From Saccharothrix espanaensis DSM 44229 (GTDB lineage: Bacteria > Actinomycetota > Actinomycetes > Mycobacteriales > Pseudonocardiaceae), in assembly GCF_000328705.1 (NCBI RefSeq), contig NC_019673.1:248001-312000 (forward strand): a stretch of 64,000 bases of DNA, read 5' to 3'. Positions 28,393-36,826 of this stretch are shown one piece after another. Each line of letters opens with the position of its first letter. The stretch's first letter is position 1. The position numbers were made by a program, and so were the translations under genes. The notes beneath the pieces were generated by a model. The model worked only from the letters and a program-made list of their open reading frames with translations. It was not told where the DNA came from and ran no database searches.

Positions 28393-30836
28393 CGACCCGA
28401 CGGCTCGGTCGGGATGGTGATCTGCGGCGGGTCGCCCGGACGTCCGCTGGGCGGCGGCTCGGCCGGTGGCGGCTGGGCGGTCGGGTCGGCGGGCTGCGGC
28501 GGCGGGACGTAGCCGGTCGACACGAGCAGGGTCACGACCGTGCCGCGCAGCGCGCTGCCGCGGGGCGTCTGGCTGACCACGGTTCCCTTGGCCTGCTCGG
28601 AGTTCCGGTTCGACGTGGTCACCTTGTAGCCGGCTTCCTCCAGGATCCGGGTGGCGTCGTTGACCTGCTTGCCGACCACCTCGGGGATCTGGATCTCCTT
28701 GCCGCCCTTGCGGTACCGGTCCTCGACGGGCGGCAGCTCGCGCACCGGGAGTCCTTCGTGGACCTTCGTCATGGTGTCGAACCACGTCCGCGCGGGCACC
28801 GTGCCGCCGTAGATGTCACCGTCCCGGCACAGCCTCGGCGGCCCGCCGTTGACGCAGATGCCGCGCGGGTTGGTGCCGTCGTTGAACGTCTGGACGGACG
28901 CGGCGTAGTCCGGGGTCGCGCCGATGAACGCGGCCGACTTGTAGTCCTCGGTGGTGCCGGTCTTGCCGAGCATCGGCCGGGCCCACTTGGCGTTGCGCGC
29001 GGCGAGGGCCGCCGTGCCGGCACCCTGGTCGTCCTTGCTCATCCCGGTGGCCAGGCCGTTCGCCAGGCCCTCGGCCACCACCTGCTCGCACGGCGCTTCG
29101 TTGACCGGGACGCCCTCCCCGTTGCGGTCGAGCACCTTGATGATGGGCGTGGGCGGGCACCACACGCCGCCGCTCATCACGGTGGCCGCCACGTTCGCCA
29201 GTTCCAGCGTGCTGACCGGCGCGGGGCTCAGCGTGAAGGAGGCGTTGCCGCCGTTGGACTTGTAGAACTCGGTCTGCGAGATCCGCAGCGACTTGTCCTT
29301 GGCCTTCGGGTCGGGCCGGGTGCCGGCGATGTTGGTCGCCATGGTCTCCCGCATCCCCAGCCGGGCCGCCATGTCCACCACCGGGTCCAGGCCCAGTTGC
29401 TCCTCCAGGATCACGAACCCGGTGTTCGGCGAGGTCTGCAGCGCGGTCTGCAACGTCATCTGCGGCGGGTAGTTGGAGGTGGCGTTGCCCAGGCAGTACC
29501 ACCGGGTGCCGGGCTCGCCGGTGCTCGGGCACTTCTCGCCGCCGCCCTTGAACACCCGCGACACGTGGGAGTTCGGCGTGGCCATGTTGTTCTCGATGCC
29601 CATGCCCTTCTCCATCGCCGCCGCCGCGGTGAACACCTTGTAGACGCTGCCCGCGCCGAACTTGTTCTCCACGCCGGAGGGCAGGTCGTAGGTGGTCTGG
29701 AACTGGTCCGCCTTGAGCCCGTAGTCCCGGTTCGCGACCAGCGCCACGACCTCGTGCTTGTCGCGCCCCGGCCGGACGATCGCCATCGCGTTGGCGATCC
29801 CCTCGGTGTCCTTGCCGACCTGGCCCTCGGCGGCGGCCTTGGCCTGGCTGGTGATGGTGCGGTCCAGCGTGGTCTGGATGGTGTAGCCGCCGTTCTTGAG
29901 CTGCTCCAGGCTGAACCCGTTGCGCTCCAGGTAGGCCACCACGTAGGAGCAGAAGAACCCGTTCTCCGGGCCCGCGCCGACGCAGCCGTTGGGCGGGGTG
30001 CGGACCGGGTTCGCCAGGCCCAGCGGCTCCTTCTTGGCGGCCTCGGCGGCGTCGCGGGAGAGCTTGTCGTTCTCGACCATCTTGTCGATCACCTGGTTGC
30101 GCCGCTCCAGCGCCTTCTCCGGGAACACCTCCGGGTTGAGCGCCGACGGGCTGTTGACCATGCCGGCCAGCATCGCGGCCTGGGGCACGGTCAGCGCCTC
30201 GGGCGTGGTGTTGAAGTACGCCTGGGACGCCGCTGCGATGCCGTAGATCGTCGAGCCGAACGGCACCACGTTGAGGTAGCGGGCCAGGATTTCGTCCTTG
30301 CCGAGTTTGCGTTCGAGCTGCAACGCGATGCGCGCTTCGCGGGCCTTGCGCGCAATTGTCTGCTCTTGTGCTTTCTGCTGCTCGACCTGGTTGTTCCGTG
30401 CGACCACGTGCACCAGGTAGTTCTTGACGTATTGCTGCGTGAGCGTGGAGGCACCCTGCGTGACCGCTCCGCTGAACTGGTTGGTCAGCCCGGCCCGGAT
30501 CGTGCCCCGCCAGTCGACGCCCTGGTGTTCGTAGAAACGTCGATCTTCGACCGACACCAGCGCCGCCTTCATCGTGGCCGCGATCTTGTCGGGTGGGACC
30601 AGCACCCGGTACTGGTCATACAAGTACGCGATCGCCGTGCCGTCCTTGTCCGTGATCGTGGAGATCAACGGCGGGTCCGTGGTCACGAGATCTGCGGAGA
30701 TGCTGTCGACCGTGTCGCTGGCTCTGTTCGAGACGAGCCCCAGCGAGCCGATGACAGGGAACATCATGCCTGCCAGCAACACGCCGGCTAGCAGACACAG
30801 GCCGAGCAGTTTCAGCACGCCGTTCCTGGCTCGCAT
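28389..30836 (-). CDS. Class A penicillin-binding protein with PASTA domain (PonA2 type)
   Basis: This 815-residue bifunctional peptidoglycan synthase has an N-terminal membrane helix (about 9-30), a GT51 glycosyltransferase domain (EDRRFYEHQGVDWRGT with the catalytic Glu, then GASTLTQQYVKNYLV), a transpeptidase domain with SxxK in GAGSVYKVF and KTG in GKTGTTEDYKSAAF, and one C-terminal PASTA domain (VPEVVGKQVNDATRILEE-like) followed by a Pro-rich tail. The domain order and neighbours (WhiB, ArsA pair, metallophosphoesterase) match M. tuberculosis PonA2. It overlaps the P-loop kinase by GTGA. Confidence 0.95.
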   Translation of the reverse strand: MRARNGVLKLLGLCLLAGVLLAGMMFPVIGSLGLVSNRASDTVDSISADLVTTDPPLISTITDKDGTAIAYLYDQYRVLVPPDKIAATMKAALVSVEDRRFYEHQGVDWRGTIRAGLTNQFSGAVTQGASTLTQQYVKNYLVHVVARNNQVEQQKAQEQTIARKAREARIALQLERKLGKDEILARYLNVVPFGSTIYGIAAASQAYFNTTPEALTVPQAAMLAGMVNSPSALNPEVFPEKALERRNQVIDKMVENDKLSRDAAEAAKKEPLGLANPVRTPPNGCVGAGPENGFFCSYVVAYLERNGFSLEQLKNGGYTIQTTLDRTITSQAKAAAEGQVGKDTEGIANAMAIVRPGRDKHEVVALVANRDYGLKADQFQTTYDLPSGVENKFGAGSVYKVFTAAAAMEKGMGIENNMATPNSHVSRVFKGGGEKCPSTGEPGTRWYCLGNATSNYPPQMTLQTALQTSPNTGFVILEEQLGLDPVVDMAARLGMRETMATNIAGTRPDPKAKDKSLRISQTEFYKSNGGNASFTLSPAPVSTLELANVAATVMSGGVWCPPTPIIKVLDRNGEGVPVNEAPCEQVVAEGLANGLATGMSKDDQGAGTAALAARNAKWARPMLGKTGTTEDYKSAAFIGATPDYAASVQTFNDGTNPRGICVNGGPPRLCRDGDIYGGTVPARTWFDTMTKVHEGLPVRELPPVEDRYRKGGKEIQIPEVVGKQVNDATRILEEAGYKVTTSNRNSEQAKGTVVSQTPRGSALRGTVVTLLVSTGYVPPPQPADPTAQPPPAEPPPSGRPGDPPQITIPTEPSGR

Positions 30837-31095
30837 GGACTGGAGCGTAGCGGGGACCTGAACGGGTGATCAGCATCGCGCAACGTTCATTACACAGGAT
30901 GAGTACTCGTACTCAAGACAGGTAACAGGTGGGCAACCCAGGGTTGGAGGTGGAACCGGAAGGCTCTACAGTCCGTCACTGTCCAAGACAGCAGCCGACG
31001 GCACGACCACTCGATGTGGGGAGCCTACGGCATCCGCGGCAGGGGTGTGGCGGATTTAAAAGAGTCTGGGCACTGTGTGAACTGAGGTGGGGGTT
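30837..31095. other. Divergent PBP/WhiB intergenic region
   Basis: This 259-bp gap is markedly AT-richer than its surroundings. It contains an inverted repeat GAGTAC-TC-GTACTC (30901-30914) and an AT-rich TTTAAAAGAG near 31057 that may belong to the whiB promoter. TGTGAACTGAGGTG at 31076 resembles a Crp half-site only. No gene is seen in it. Confidence 0.45.
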
Positions 31096-31386
31096 ATGCA
31101 GCAGCAGGGGGATTGGCGGATCAAGGCCTCGTGCCGTGATGAGGAGCCGGACCAGCTCTTCGTCCGCGGTGCGGAGCAGCGCAAGGCCAAGGTGGTGTGC
31201 CTGGGATGCCCGGTGCGCACCGAGTGCCTGGCCGAAGCACTGGACAACCGGATCGAGTTCGGCGTCTGGGGCGGCATGACGGAACGGGAGCGTCGAGCGC
31301 TCCTGCGCCGACGCCCCGACGTCACGTCCTGGCACGAACTCCTGGACACCGCGCGCCAGGAGCACACCGAGGAGAAGGTCGGGTAG
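31096..31386 (+). CDS. wblA: WhiB family transcription factor (WblA/WhiB4 type)
   Basis: The protein has 96 residues. The four [4Fe-4S] cysteines are C13, C35, C38 and C44 (CxxC in VVCLGCPVRTEC), followed by the GVWGGMTERERRAL turn and a basic tail. The position next to the PonA2-type PBP and the ArsA pair is that of whiB4 (M. tuberculosis Rv3681c) and of wblA in Streptomyces, where it controls development, antibiotic production and oxidative response. ATG 31096 has GAGGTGGGGG upstream. It ends directly at the convergent ATPase gene with no gap. Confidence 0.95.
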   Translation: MQQQGDWRIKASCRDEEPDQLFVRGAEQRKAKVVCLGCPVRTECLAEALDNRIEFGVWGGMTERERRALLRRRPDVTSWHELLDTARQEHTEEKVG

Positions 31387-32508
31387 TCACTCGCCCGCGA
31401 GCCGCCGGCCGATCTCGTGCAGACCGTCCAGGTCGTGCACGTCGGCCGGCAGTGCGGGCACGCCCACGAGTGGAACGTTCGGGTGCGCGCGGGTGAACCG
31501 CGCGAGCAGTCGCCTCTCGCGATCGGCGACGGCCACGCGGTCCGCGTGCACCCGGAGCACGGCCGCCGCCAGCGGAGCGTCCCCAGAGCGCTCCAGGCGG
31601 TCGGCCGCCGCGAGCGCGCCCGGTGCCGGCAGGGAGGCCAGCACCGGGTGGGTGCGGTTCGCGACCAGGCCGTTGATCGGCATGCTCTCGGCCGAGAGGC
31701 GCTCCACGAAGTAGCTGGCCTCGCGCAGCGCGTCCGGCTCGGCGGCGGCGATCACCAGGAAGCCGGTGCCGGGCGAGCGCAGCAGCTCGTAGGTGGCCTG
31801 CGCGCGCTGCCGGAAGCCGCCGAACATGCTGTCGAACGCTTGGACGAACGTCGAAGCGTCCTGCAGCAGCTGACCGCCGACGATGGTCGAGACGGCCTTG
31901 GTGAACAGGCCGAACCCGGCGCCGACGATCTTGCGGATACCCCGGCCGCCGGCCCGCGCCGGGGCGGACAGCATCCGGATCAGCTTGCCGTCGAGCACGG
32001 TCGACAGGCGCTGCGGCGCGTCCAGGAAGTCCAGCGCGCTGCGGCTGGGCGGCGTGTCCACGACGATCAGGTCCCACTCGTCCTGGGCGACGAGCTGGCC
32101 GAGCTTCTCCATCGCCATGTACTCCTGCGTGCCGGAGAACGACGTGGAGATCGTCTGGTAGAAGGGGTTCTGCAGGATCTGCGCGGCCCGCTCGCGGCCC
32201 GCGTGCTGGTGGACCATGTCGTCGAACGTGCGACGCATGTCCAGCATCATCGCGTGCAGCTCGCCCTCGGGCTCGAACCCGTCGATCCTGACCGGGCGCG
32301 GGTGGTTGTCCAGTTCGCGCAGGCCGAGCGACTGCGCCAGCCGACGTGCCGGGTCGATCGTCAGCACCACCGCGCGGCGGCCCCGCTCGGCGGCCCGCAC
32401 GGCGAGCGCGGCGGCCGTCGTCGTCTTGCCGACCCCGCCCGAACCGCAGCACACCAGCACCCGCGTCGCCGGGTTGTCCAACAATCCATCGATGTCCAGC
32501 CGGTTCAT
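31387..32508 (-). CDS. ArsA/GET3-like ATPase (second of pair)
   Basis: The protein has 373 residues. The deviant Walker [16 protein letters not shown] lies at about 18-32, with [13 protein letters not shown] as switch I and [15 protein letters not shown] as switch II/Walker B. It corresponds to M. tuberculosis Rv3680, part of a GET3-like pair. Actinobacterial members are cytosolic; their client is not established, and tail-anchored-protein or envelope-related roles have been proposed. ATG 32508 overlaps the upstream TGA (ATGA). The two proteins probably form a heteromer. Confidence 0.93.
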   Translation of the reverse strand: MNRLDIDGLLDNPATRVLVCCGSGGVGKTTTAAALAVRAAERGRRAVVLTIDPARRLAQSLGLRELDNHPRPVRIDGFEPEGELHAMMLDMRRTFDDMVHQHAGRERAAQILQNPFYQTISTSFSGTQEYMAMEKLGQLVAQDEWDLIVVDTPPSRSALDFLDAPQRLSTVLDGKLIRMLSAPARAGGRGIRKIVGAGFGLFTKAVSTIVGGQLLQDASTFVQAFDSMFGGFRQRAQATYELLRSPGTGFLVIAAAEPDALREASYFVERLSAESMPINGLVANRTHPVLASLPAPGALAAADRLERSGDAPLAAAVLRVHADRVAVADRERRLLARFTRAHPNVPLVGVPALPADVHDLDGLHEIGRRLAGE

Positions 32509-33497
32509 CGCACACCTCGCCCGACCAGCTCCTCGGCCAGCTCGTACAGGGCCGCGAGGTCCACGCCGTCGGTCAGCTCGGGCAGTTCGACGGTCGGCAG
32601 GTCGGCCTCGGCGAGCAGGTTCTTGGCGTCCTGCTCCATCCGCACCCGGATGGCGTGCTCCACGGTCTCGTCCACCAGGCCGGTCAGCACCTCGTCGTCC
32701 ACGTCCAGGCCGCCGGCGGTCAGCCCCGCGCGCAGCCGGGCCGCGTCGACCCGGCCGGCGGCGGCCGACGGCAGCGAGCGGGCGGGCAGGCGCGGGGTGC
32801 GGACCCGGTTCACGAACACCGCGCCCGGCCGCAGGTCGGCGGCGTCCAGGTCGGCCACCGCGTCCAGCGTCTCCCGGACCGGCATCTCCTCCAGCAGCGC
32901 GACCAGGTGCACCGCCGTGTCGCCGGAGTGCAGCAGCTTCACCACCCCGTCGCTCTGCCCCTTGATCGGCCCGACCTTGGCCAGGTCCGCCATCGCCCGG
33001 GTGACGTCGAGGAACCGCACGACCCGGCCGGTCGGCGGCGCGTCGAGCACCACCGCGTCGTACTCGTGCCGACCGGTCTTGCCGGCCCGGCGCACGCACT
33101 CCTTGACCTTGCCGGTCAGCAGCACGTCCCGCAGGCCGGGCGCGAGCGTCGTGGCGAACTCGATCGCGCCCATCCGGCGCAGGGTCCGCCCGGCGAAGCC
33201 CAGGTTGTAGAACATGTCGAGGTACTCCAGCAGGGCCGCCTCCGGGTCGACGGCCAGCGCGCGCACCTCGCCGCCGCCGGGCGCGGACGCGATCCGCTCC
33301 TCGGAGTACGGCAGCGGCGCGCGGTCGAACAGCTGCGCGATGCCCTGCCGGTTCTCGACCTCGACCAGCAGCACCCGCCGCCCGCCGGTGGCGAGCGCGA
33401 GGGCCAGCGCGGCGGCCACCGTCGTCTTGCCGGTGCCGCCCTTCCCGGTGACCACGTGCAGCCGGGCGCGGGTGAGTTCGTCGGTCCAGCCGTTCAC
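32505..33497 (-). CDS. ArsA/GET3-like ATPase (first of pair)
   Basis: The protein has 330 residues. The deviant Walker [17 protein letters not shown] starts at about 18, [14 protein letters not shown] takes the switch-I position, and [18 protein letters not shown] is the switch II. The C-terminal half lacks the long hydrophobic tail-anchor groove of eukaryotic GET3. It corresponds to M. tuberculosis Rv3679 and is translationally coupled to the second ATPase. The start of 33497 is a standard ATG; the pair is preceded by a 43-bp gap. Confidence 0.93.
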   Translation of the reverse strand: MNGWTDELTRARLHVVTGKGGTGKTTVAAALALALATGGRRVLLVEVENRQGIAQLFDRAPLPYSEERIASAPGGGEVRALAVDPEAALLEYLDMFYNLGFAGRTLRRMGAIEFATTLAPGLRDVLLTGKVKECVRRAGKTGRHEYDAVVLDAPPTGRVVRFLDVTRAMADLAKVGPIKGQSDGVVKLLHSGDTAVHLVALLEEMPVRETLDAVADLDAADLRPGAVFVNRVRTPRLPARSLPSAAAGRVDAARLRAGLTAGGLDVDDEVLTGLVDETVEHAIRVRMEQDAKNLLAEADLPTVELPELTDGVDLAALYELAEELVGRGVR

Positions 33498-33540
33498 CAG
33501 ATCAGCGTAAGTGCGCCGACCTGAGACCCGCTGGACACGG

Positions 33541-33792
33541 TCAGTCCATCATCGTGACGAACACCACCGCGATGGCCGTCGCCGCGACGATCCCCCACGC
33601 CGCGACCGACGGCAGCAGGTACGCGATCAGCAGGGCGATCACCGCCACGGCGGCCAGCCCGATCAACGCCGCCCGCCACACGTCGGACGCCTGCGCGTGC
33701 TTGCGGTCCCGGGCCTGCGCCATGCCGACGAGCACCATGATCAGCCCGCCGACGATGAACGACCCCGCCGCGACGATCCGCCACGTCTCCAC
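33541..33792 (-). CDS. Small membrane protein, three helices
   Basis: The protein has 83 residues and three hydrophobic segments at about 6-24, 42-58 and 63-80. The start METWRIVAAGSFIVGGLIMV is typical of small actinobacterial membrane proteins. Function unknown. It lies in line with the ArsA pair (43-bp gap), so it may be transcribed with them, and follows the two small genes upstream after a 4-bp gap. Confidence 0.72.
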   Translation of the reverse strand: METWRIVAAGSFIVGGLIMVLVGMAQARDRKHAQASDVWRAALIGLAAVAVIALLIAYLLPSVAAWGIVAATAIAVVFVTMMD

Positions 33793-33796
33793 GTGA

Positions 33797-34051
33797 TCAA
33801 AGTAGCGCCGAAGCCCGGGGCGCGGCAGGGGTGACCCACACGATCGTGGTACGCACCTCGTCGCCCTCTTCGAAGTACCGCAACGCGCTCTCGGCGGTGG
33901 CCGTGAGCATCCTCAGGTCGCCGGAGGTCGAGGCGACCTCCGCGTGGTCCTCGAACGCCATCCCCCACGCGGCCACCCAGTCCTCCTCGTCGTCCTGCTG
34001 CACGACGGCGAACAACTGCGGCGCCAGCCGGTCCACGTCGATCCCGGTCAT
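33797..34051 (-). CDS. Small acidic protein of unknown function
   Basis: The protein has 84 residues, starting MTGIDVDRLAPQLFAVVQQD and rich in Asp/Glu in the first half (DDEEDWVAAWGMAFEDHAEV). It has no membrane segment or Cys. ATG 34051 overlaps the stop of the preceding small gene (ATGA), so the two are coupled. No family is recognised. It belongs to a two-gene unit divergent from the XRE-DUF397 pair and might be its target or partner. Confidence 0.7.
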   Translation of the reverse strand: MTGIDVDRLAPQLFAVVQQDDEEDWVAAWGMAFEDHAEVASTSGDLRMLTATAESALRYFEEGDEVRTTIVWVTPAAPRASALL

Positions 34052-34308
34052 CCTTCGTCCTCCCTGATCTCGACGTGGCCCTCGACCACGACGTGTCCCC
34101 GGGCCTCGGCCCACTTCATCGCCTGCCACCCGACGTCGAGCAGCACCACGCCCAGGTCGCGCGCCCACTGCTCCACCGACTCGGTGTAGTCGGTGGTGCT
34201 GCGACCGCCGGTCTCGTCCAGCACGCGTGCGATGAAGCGCTTGCACGCGTCCAGCGCGCGCCCGGCCCCCGCGGCCATTTCCAGCTCGTCGCGATCCATC
34301 CGCCCCAT
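34048..34308 (-). CDS. Small protein of unknown function
   Basis: The protein has 86 residues (83 from ATG 34299), predicted mainly helical, with a WARDLGVVLLDVGWQAMKWA core and an acidic C-terminal tail (HVEIREDEG). It is coupled to the next small gene by an ATGA overlap. A TAGGCT -10 at 34334-34339 next to the palindrome CTGTACAG suggests repression by the divergent XRE protein. No family recognised. Confidence 0.7.
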   Translation of the reverse strand: MGRMDRDELEMAAGAGRALDACKRFIARVLDETGGRSTTDYTESVEQWARDLGVVLLDVGWQAMKWAEARGHVVVEGHVEIREDEG

Positions 34309-34333
34309 CCCGGATTGCCCCTCGAATGAGACG

Positions 34334-34351
34334 AGCCTAACATCTGTACAG
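34334..34351 (-). promoter_or_regulatory. Minus-strand -10 box with adjacent palindrome (operator candidate)
   Basis: TAGGCT (34334-34339) is followed upstream by the perfect palindrome CTGTACAG (34344-34351), set in ACATCTGTACAGTTCACAG. It lies between the small-gene pair and the XRE regulator, so it could be that regulator's binding site. Confidence 0.4.
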
Positions 34352-34422
34352 TTCACAGCCGGGGAGTTCAGCCGGGTGAAGTCTCGTAGCGGGCCCTTGC
34401 CCTGAGTGATTGGAATAAGTGA

Positions 34423-35286
34423 ATGGCAGACGGCACAACCCGCGGGAAGCGCAGGCTGGCGCGATTCGTCCGGGAACTCCAGGAGAAGTCCGGTCTGACG
34501 CCCGAGGAGATCGCCAAGCGCATCCGCGTGTCGCGGCCCACGGTCACCCGGTTGCTGGCCGGCACGCACCTGGCGCGGTGGCCGTCCCTCTCGGTGATCC
34601 TCGACGTGCTGGAGGCGACACCGGAGCAGAAGACGTTCCTGCTCCAGATGTGGGAGGTCGCGGACGTCGACAACGCGACCGTCGAGTACGCCGCCGCGCT
34701 GCCGATCAAGTACCGCAGGTTCCGCATGGACGAACTGGAGGCGTACCGCGAACGCACGCTGGACGTCACCCACGTGCCCGGGATGCTCCAGACCCCGGCG
34801 TACGCGGAGGCCATCGCGCACGCCTCGCACCGGCTGATCGTCGGCGACGGCTGGGACCGGACCGCGGCCGCCGAGCGCCTGACCCGGCGGCACCTGCTCG
34901 ACCGCGAGGAGCCGTTCGAGTTCCACGCGCTGGTCGACGAGGCCGCGCTGCGCCGGATGGTCGGCGGGCCGGAGGTCATGCGGGAGCAGTTGGACTTCCT
35001 GGTCGAGTCGGCGGCCCGGCCGAACGTCACCGTGCAGGTGCTGCCGTTCGACCTCGGTGCGTACGGTCCGCAGCCGACCGCGTTGCTGCTGCTGTTGGAC
35101 TTCCCGGAGGAAGACGCCCCCTGTGCGGCCTATACCGAGGAAATCTCGGGTCTTGCCATGCTGGAGGAGCAGGATCAGGTGCAACCGCTGGACGGCATCT
35201 GGCGCGACGCGGCCTCGGTCGCGCTCACGCCCGTGGAGTCCGTCGAGTTCATCAAGGCGGTTCGGGAGTCACTAGGAGACCGATGA
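34423..35286 (+). CDS. XRE-type HTH regulator with DUF5753 domain
   Basis: The protein has 287 residues. The helix-turn-helix at about 10-65 reads FVRELQEKSGLTPEEIAKRI then VSRPTVTRLLAG; the C-terminal DUF5753 (Scr1-like) domain has YRRFRMDELEAYRERTLDVT and VPGMLQTPAYAEA. These regulators work with a small DUF397 partner, as WhiJ/BldB-type systems do in Streptomyces. The ATG at 34423 is standard and the stop overlaps the DUF397 gene (ATGA). Confidence 0.93.
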   Translation: MADGTTRGKRRLARFVRELQEKSGLTPEEIAKRIRVSRPTVTRLLAGTHLARWPSLSVILDVLEATPEQKTFLLQMWEVADVDNATVEYAAALPIKYRRFRMDELEAYRERTLDVTHVPGMLQTPAYAEAIAHASHRLIVGDGWDRTAAAERLTRRHLLDREEPFEFHALVDEAALRRMVGGPEVMREQLDFLVESAARPNVTVQVLPFDLGAYGPQPTALLLLLDFPEEDAPCAAYTEEISGLAMLEEQDQVQPLDGIWRDAASVALTPVESVEFIKAVRESLGDR

Positions 35287-35459
35287 TCGAGCAGACCTGG
35301 CGCAAGAGCAGCCGGAGCGCCTCCGCGGCGCAGTGCGTCGAGCTGGCCGTGACGGACGCGGTCACCGGCGTGCGGGACACCAAGAACCGCGACGGCGGGA
35401 CGTTGATCTTCAAGGCGCGGGCGTTCCGGGCCTTCCTGTCCGAGGTGAAGGCCCGCTGA
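35283..35459 (+). CDS. DUF397 domain protein
   Basis: The protein has 58 residues with the family pattern WRKSSRS near the start, CVELAV in the middle and RDTKNRDGGTLIF (the DSK-P-like turn), ending AFRAFLSEVKAR. DUF397 proteins are small partners or antagonists of the XRE regulator encoded directly upstream; the ATGA overlap supports an obligate pair. The biochemical action of DUF397 is unknown. Confidence 0.93.
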   Translation: MIEQTWRKSSRSASAAQCVELAVTDAVTGVRDTKNRDGGTLIFKARAFRAFLSEVKAR

Positions 35460-35560
35460 TGTGCGGTCGGGGCGTCCTCACCGGGGGTGCCCCGACCGCC
35501 GCGGCGGCGGGCGCACCTCGGCTGGGGCAGATCGACGGGTACCCGGGTGCGGGGTGCGGC

Positions 35561-35566
35561 TAGGCT
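35561..35566 (+). promoter_or_regulatory. Leaderless-type -10 box of the DUF4177-RidA operon
   Basis: TAGGCT stands 7 nt before ATG 35574, the same spacing as at the other leaderless starts in the window. No Shine-Dalgarno is present. Confidence 0.5.
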
Positions 35567-35573
35567 GCGCGCC

Positions 35574-35729
35574 ATGACCAAGTGGGAGTACGCCACCGTC
35601 CCGCTGCTGATCCACGCCACCAAGGCGATCCTGGACCAGTGGGGCGATGACGGCTGGGAGCTCGTGACCGTCCTGCCCAACCCGAGCGGTGAGCAGCACG
35701 TGGCCTACCTGAAGAGGGCCAAGGCATGA
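35574..35729 (+). CDS. DUF4177 domain protein
   Basis: The protein has 51 residues with the DUF4177 pattern: KWEYATVPLL, a helix, then WGDDGWELVTVLP and a final strand HVAYLKR. The function is unknown; M. tuberculosis Rv3678A is a likely counterpart, also next to RidA. The ATG has a -10 box but no ribosome site. The stop overlaps RidA by ATGA. Confidence 0.9.
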   Translation: MTKWEYATVPLLIHATKAILDQWGDDGWELVTVLPNPSGEQHVAYLKRAKA

Positions 35730-36184
35730 GCTGGACGTCCCGCCTGGCCGAGCTGGGCGTGCGGTTGCCCGAGGTCGCGGCCCCCGTCGCGGCGTACGTC
35801 CCGGCGGTCCGCTCCGGGGCGCTGGTGTACACGTCCGGCCAGTTGCCGTTCGTCTCCGGGACGCTCGCCGCCACCGGCAAGGTCGGCGCGGACGTCAGCC
35901 CCGAGGAGGCCAAGGACCACGCCCGGACGTGCGCGCTCAACGCGCTGGCCGCGATCGACGCCCTGGTCGGCCTCGACTCGGTGGTCCGGATCGTGAAGCT
36001 GACCGGGTACGTGGCCTCCGCCGAGGGGTTCACCGGGCAGCCGGCCGTGATCAACGGGTCGTCCGAGCTGCTGGGCGAGATCTTCGGCGACGCGGGCAGG
36101 CACGCGCGGGCGGCGGTCGGCGTGGCCGAGCTGCCGCTGGGCGCGCCGGTCGAGGTGGACCTGATCGTCGAAATCGGGGAGTGA
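35726..36184 (+). CDS. RidA family protein (Rv3678c type)
   Basis: The 152 residues carry the RidA fold pattern GALVYTSGQLPFVSG, LNALAAIDALVGLDSVVRIVK and the C-terminal HARAAVGVAELPLGAPVEVD, where the conserved Arg that binds the imine carboxylate is the R of HARAAVG. These proteins hydrolyse reactive enamines/imines such as 2-aminoacrylate. It is coupled to DUF4177 upstream and followed after 1 nt by an unknown gene. Confidence 0.93.
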   Translation: MSWTSRLAELGVRLPEVAAPVAAYVPAVRSGALVYTSGQLPFVSGTLAATGKVGADVSPEEAKDHARTCALNALAAIDALVGLDSVVRIVKLTGYVASAEGFTGQPAVINGSSELLGEIFGDAGRHARAAVGVAELPLGAPVEVDLIVEIGE

Positions 36185-36185
36185 G

Positions 36186-36788
36186 ATGTCCGACACGCTG
36201 CACGAGCTGCTGCTGCGGCTCGCCGGCCGGCTGCCCGACGACGTGCTGTGGAGGTTCCGCGACTGGGCCGCCACGGACGCGGTCGCGGTGCTCGCGCGGG
36301 CGCTGCCCCGGACGTTGCTGCACGACCGGATCGGGCTGACCGACCGCGAGCAGCGGCTGCTCGCCGACGCCCTGGTGCCGCACGGAGCGGATCTTTCCAC
36401 CACCAGTTCGGTCAAGGGACTGGACGACGAGCCCGATCCCGGTTACACATTCACCCCGGAATCACCCGAACGGGTGCTGATGGGAGATTCCGCGACCGTA
36501 GTGCTCGGCGCGACCCTGCGCGGTCGCCTCGGGGTCGGCGAAGTCCGGACCACGTGGCGGCAGGGCGGGGGCGTGACCAGGAGGTTGATCCTGGTCATGG
36601 CCACGACCGAGCACGCCCGGCTGGCAGCCGAACTCCAGCGGGTGCTGCGGGCGCTCGGTGAGCACGACCCCTGCGTTGAGGTCCTGCCCACCGGACATGA
36701 CCTGCCGTCCTACCACCGGGCGGCGTTGGCGGCATCGGAGCTGGTTTGCGCCGGCGCCGAGGCCGACGGGCACCTGGTGCCCGTGTAG
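36186..36788 (+). CDS. Unknown protein, paralogue of the next gene
   Basis: The protein has 200 residues. The N-terminal helical part (LHELLLRLAGRLPDDVLWRF) and the C-terminal alpha/beta part (EVRTTWRQGGG, LILVMA, then VEVLPTGHDLPSYHRAALAA) each have a counterpart in the following gene, so the two are paralogues. No catalytic motif, signal peptide or membrane segment is seen. It starts 1 nt after the RidA stop. I do not recognise the family. Confidence 0.75.
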   Translation: MSDTLHELLLRLAGRLPDDVLWRFRDWAATDAVAVLARALPRTLLHDRIGLTDREQRLLADALVPHGADLSTTSSVKGLDDEPDPGYTFTPESPERVLMGDSATVVLGATLRGRLGVGEVRTTWRQGGGVTRRLILVMATTEHARLAAELQRVLRALGEHDPCVEVLPTGHDLPSYHRAALAASELVCAGAEADGHLVPV

Positions 36789-36826
36789 AGCTCGTCGCTG
36801 CCGCGCGGGCCGGAAGGAGAGCAGGC

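Noticed and set aside
28758..30791. 677-codon open frame opposite the PBP gene
   Set aside because: Same shadow effect; the minus strand has complete GT51, transpeptidase and PASTA motifs.
31076..31090. Crp-binding site before whiB
   Set aside because: Only one half of TGTGA-N6-TCACA is present.
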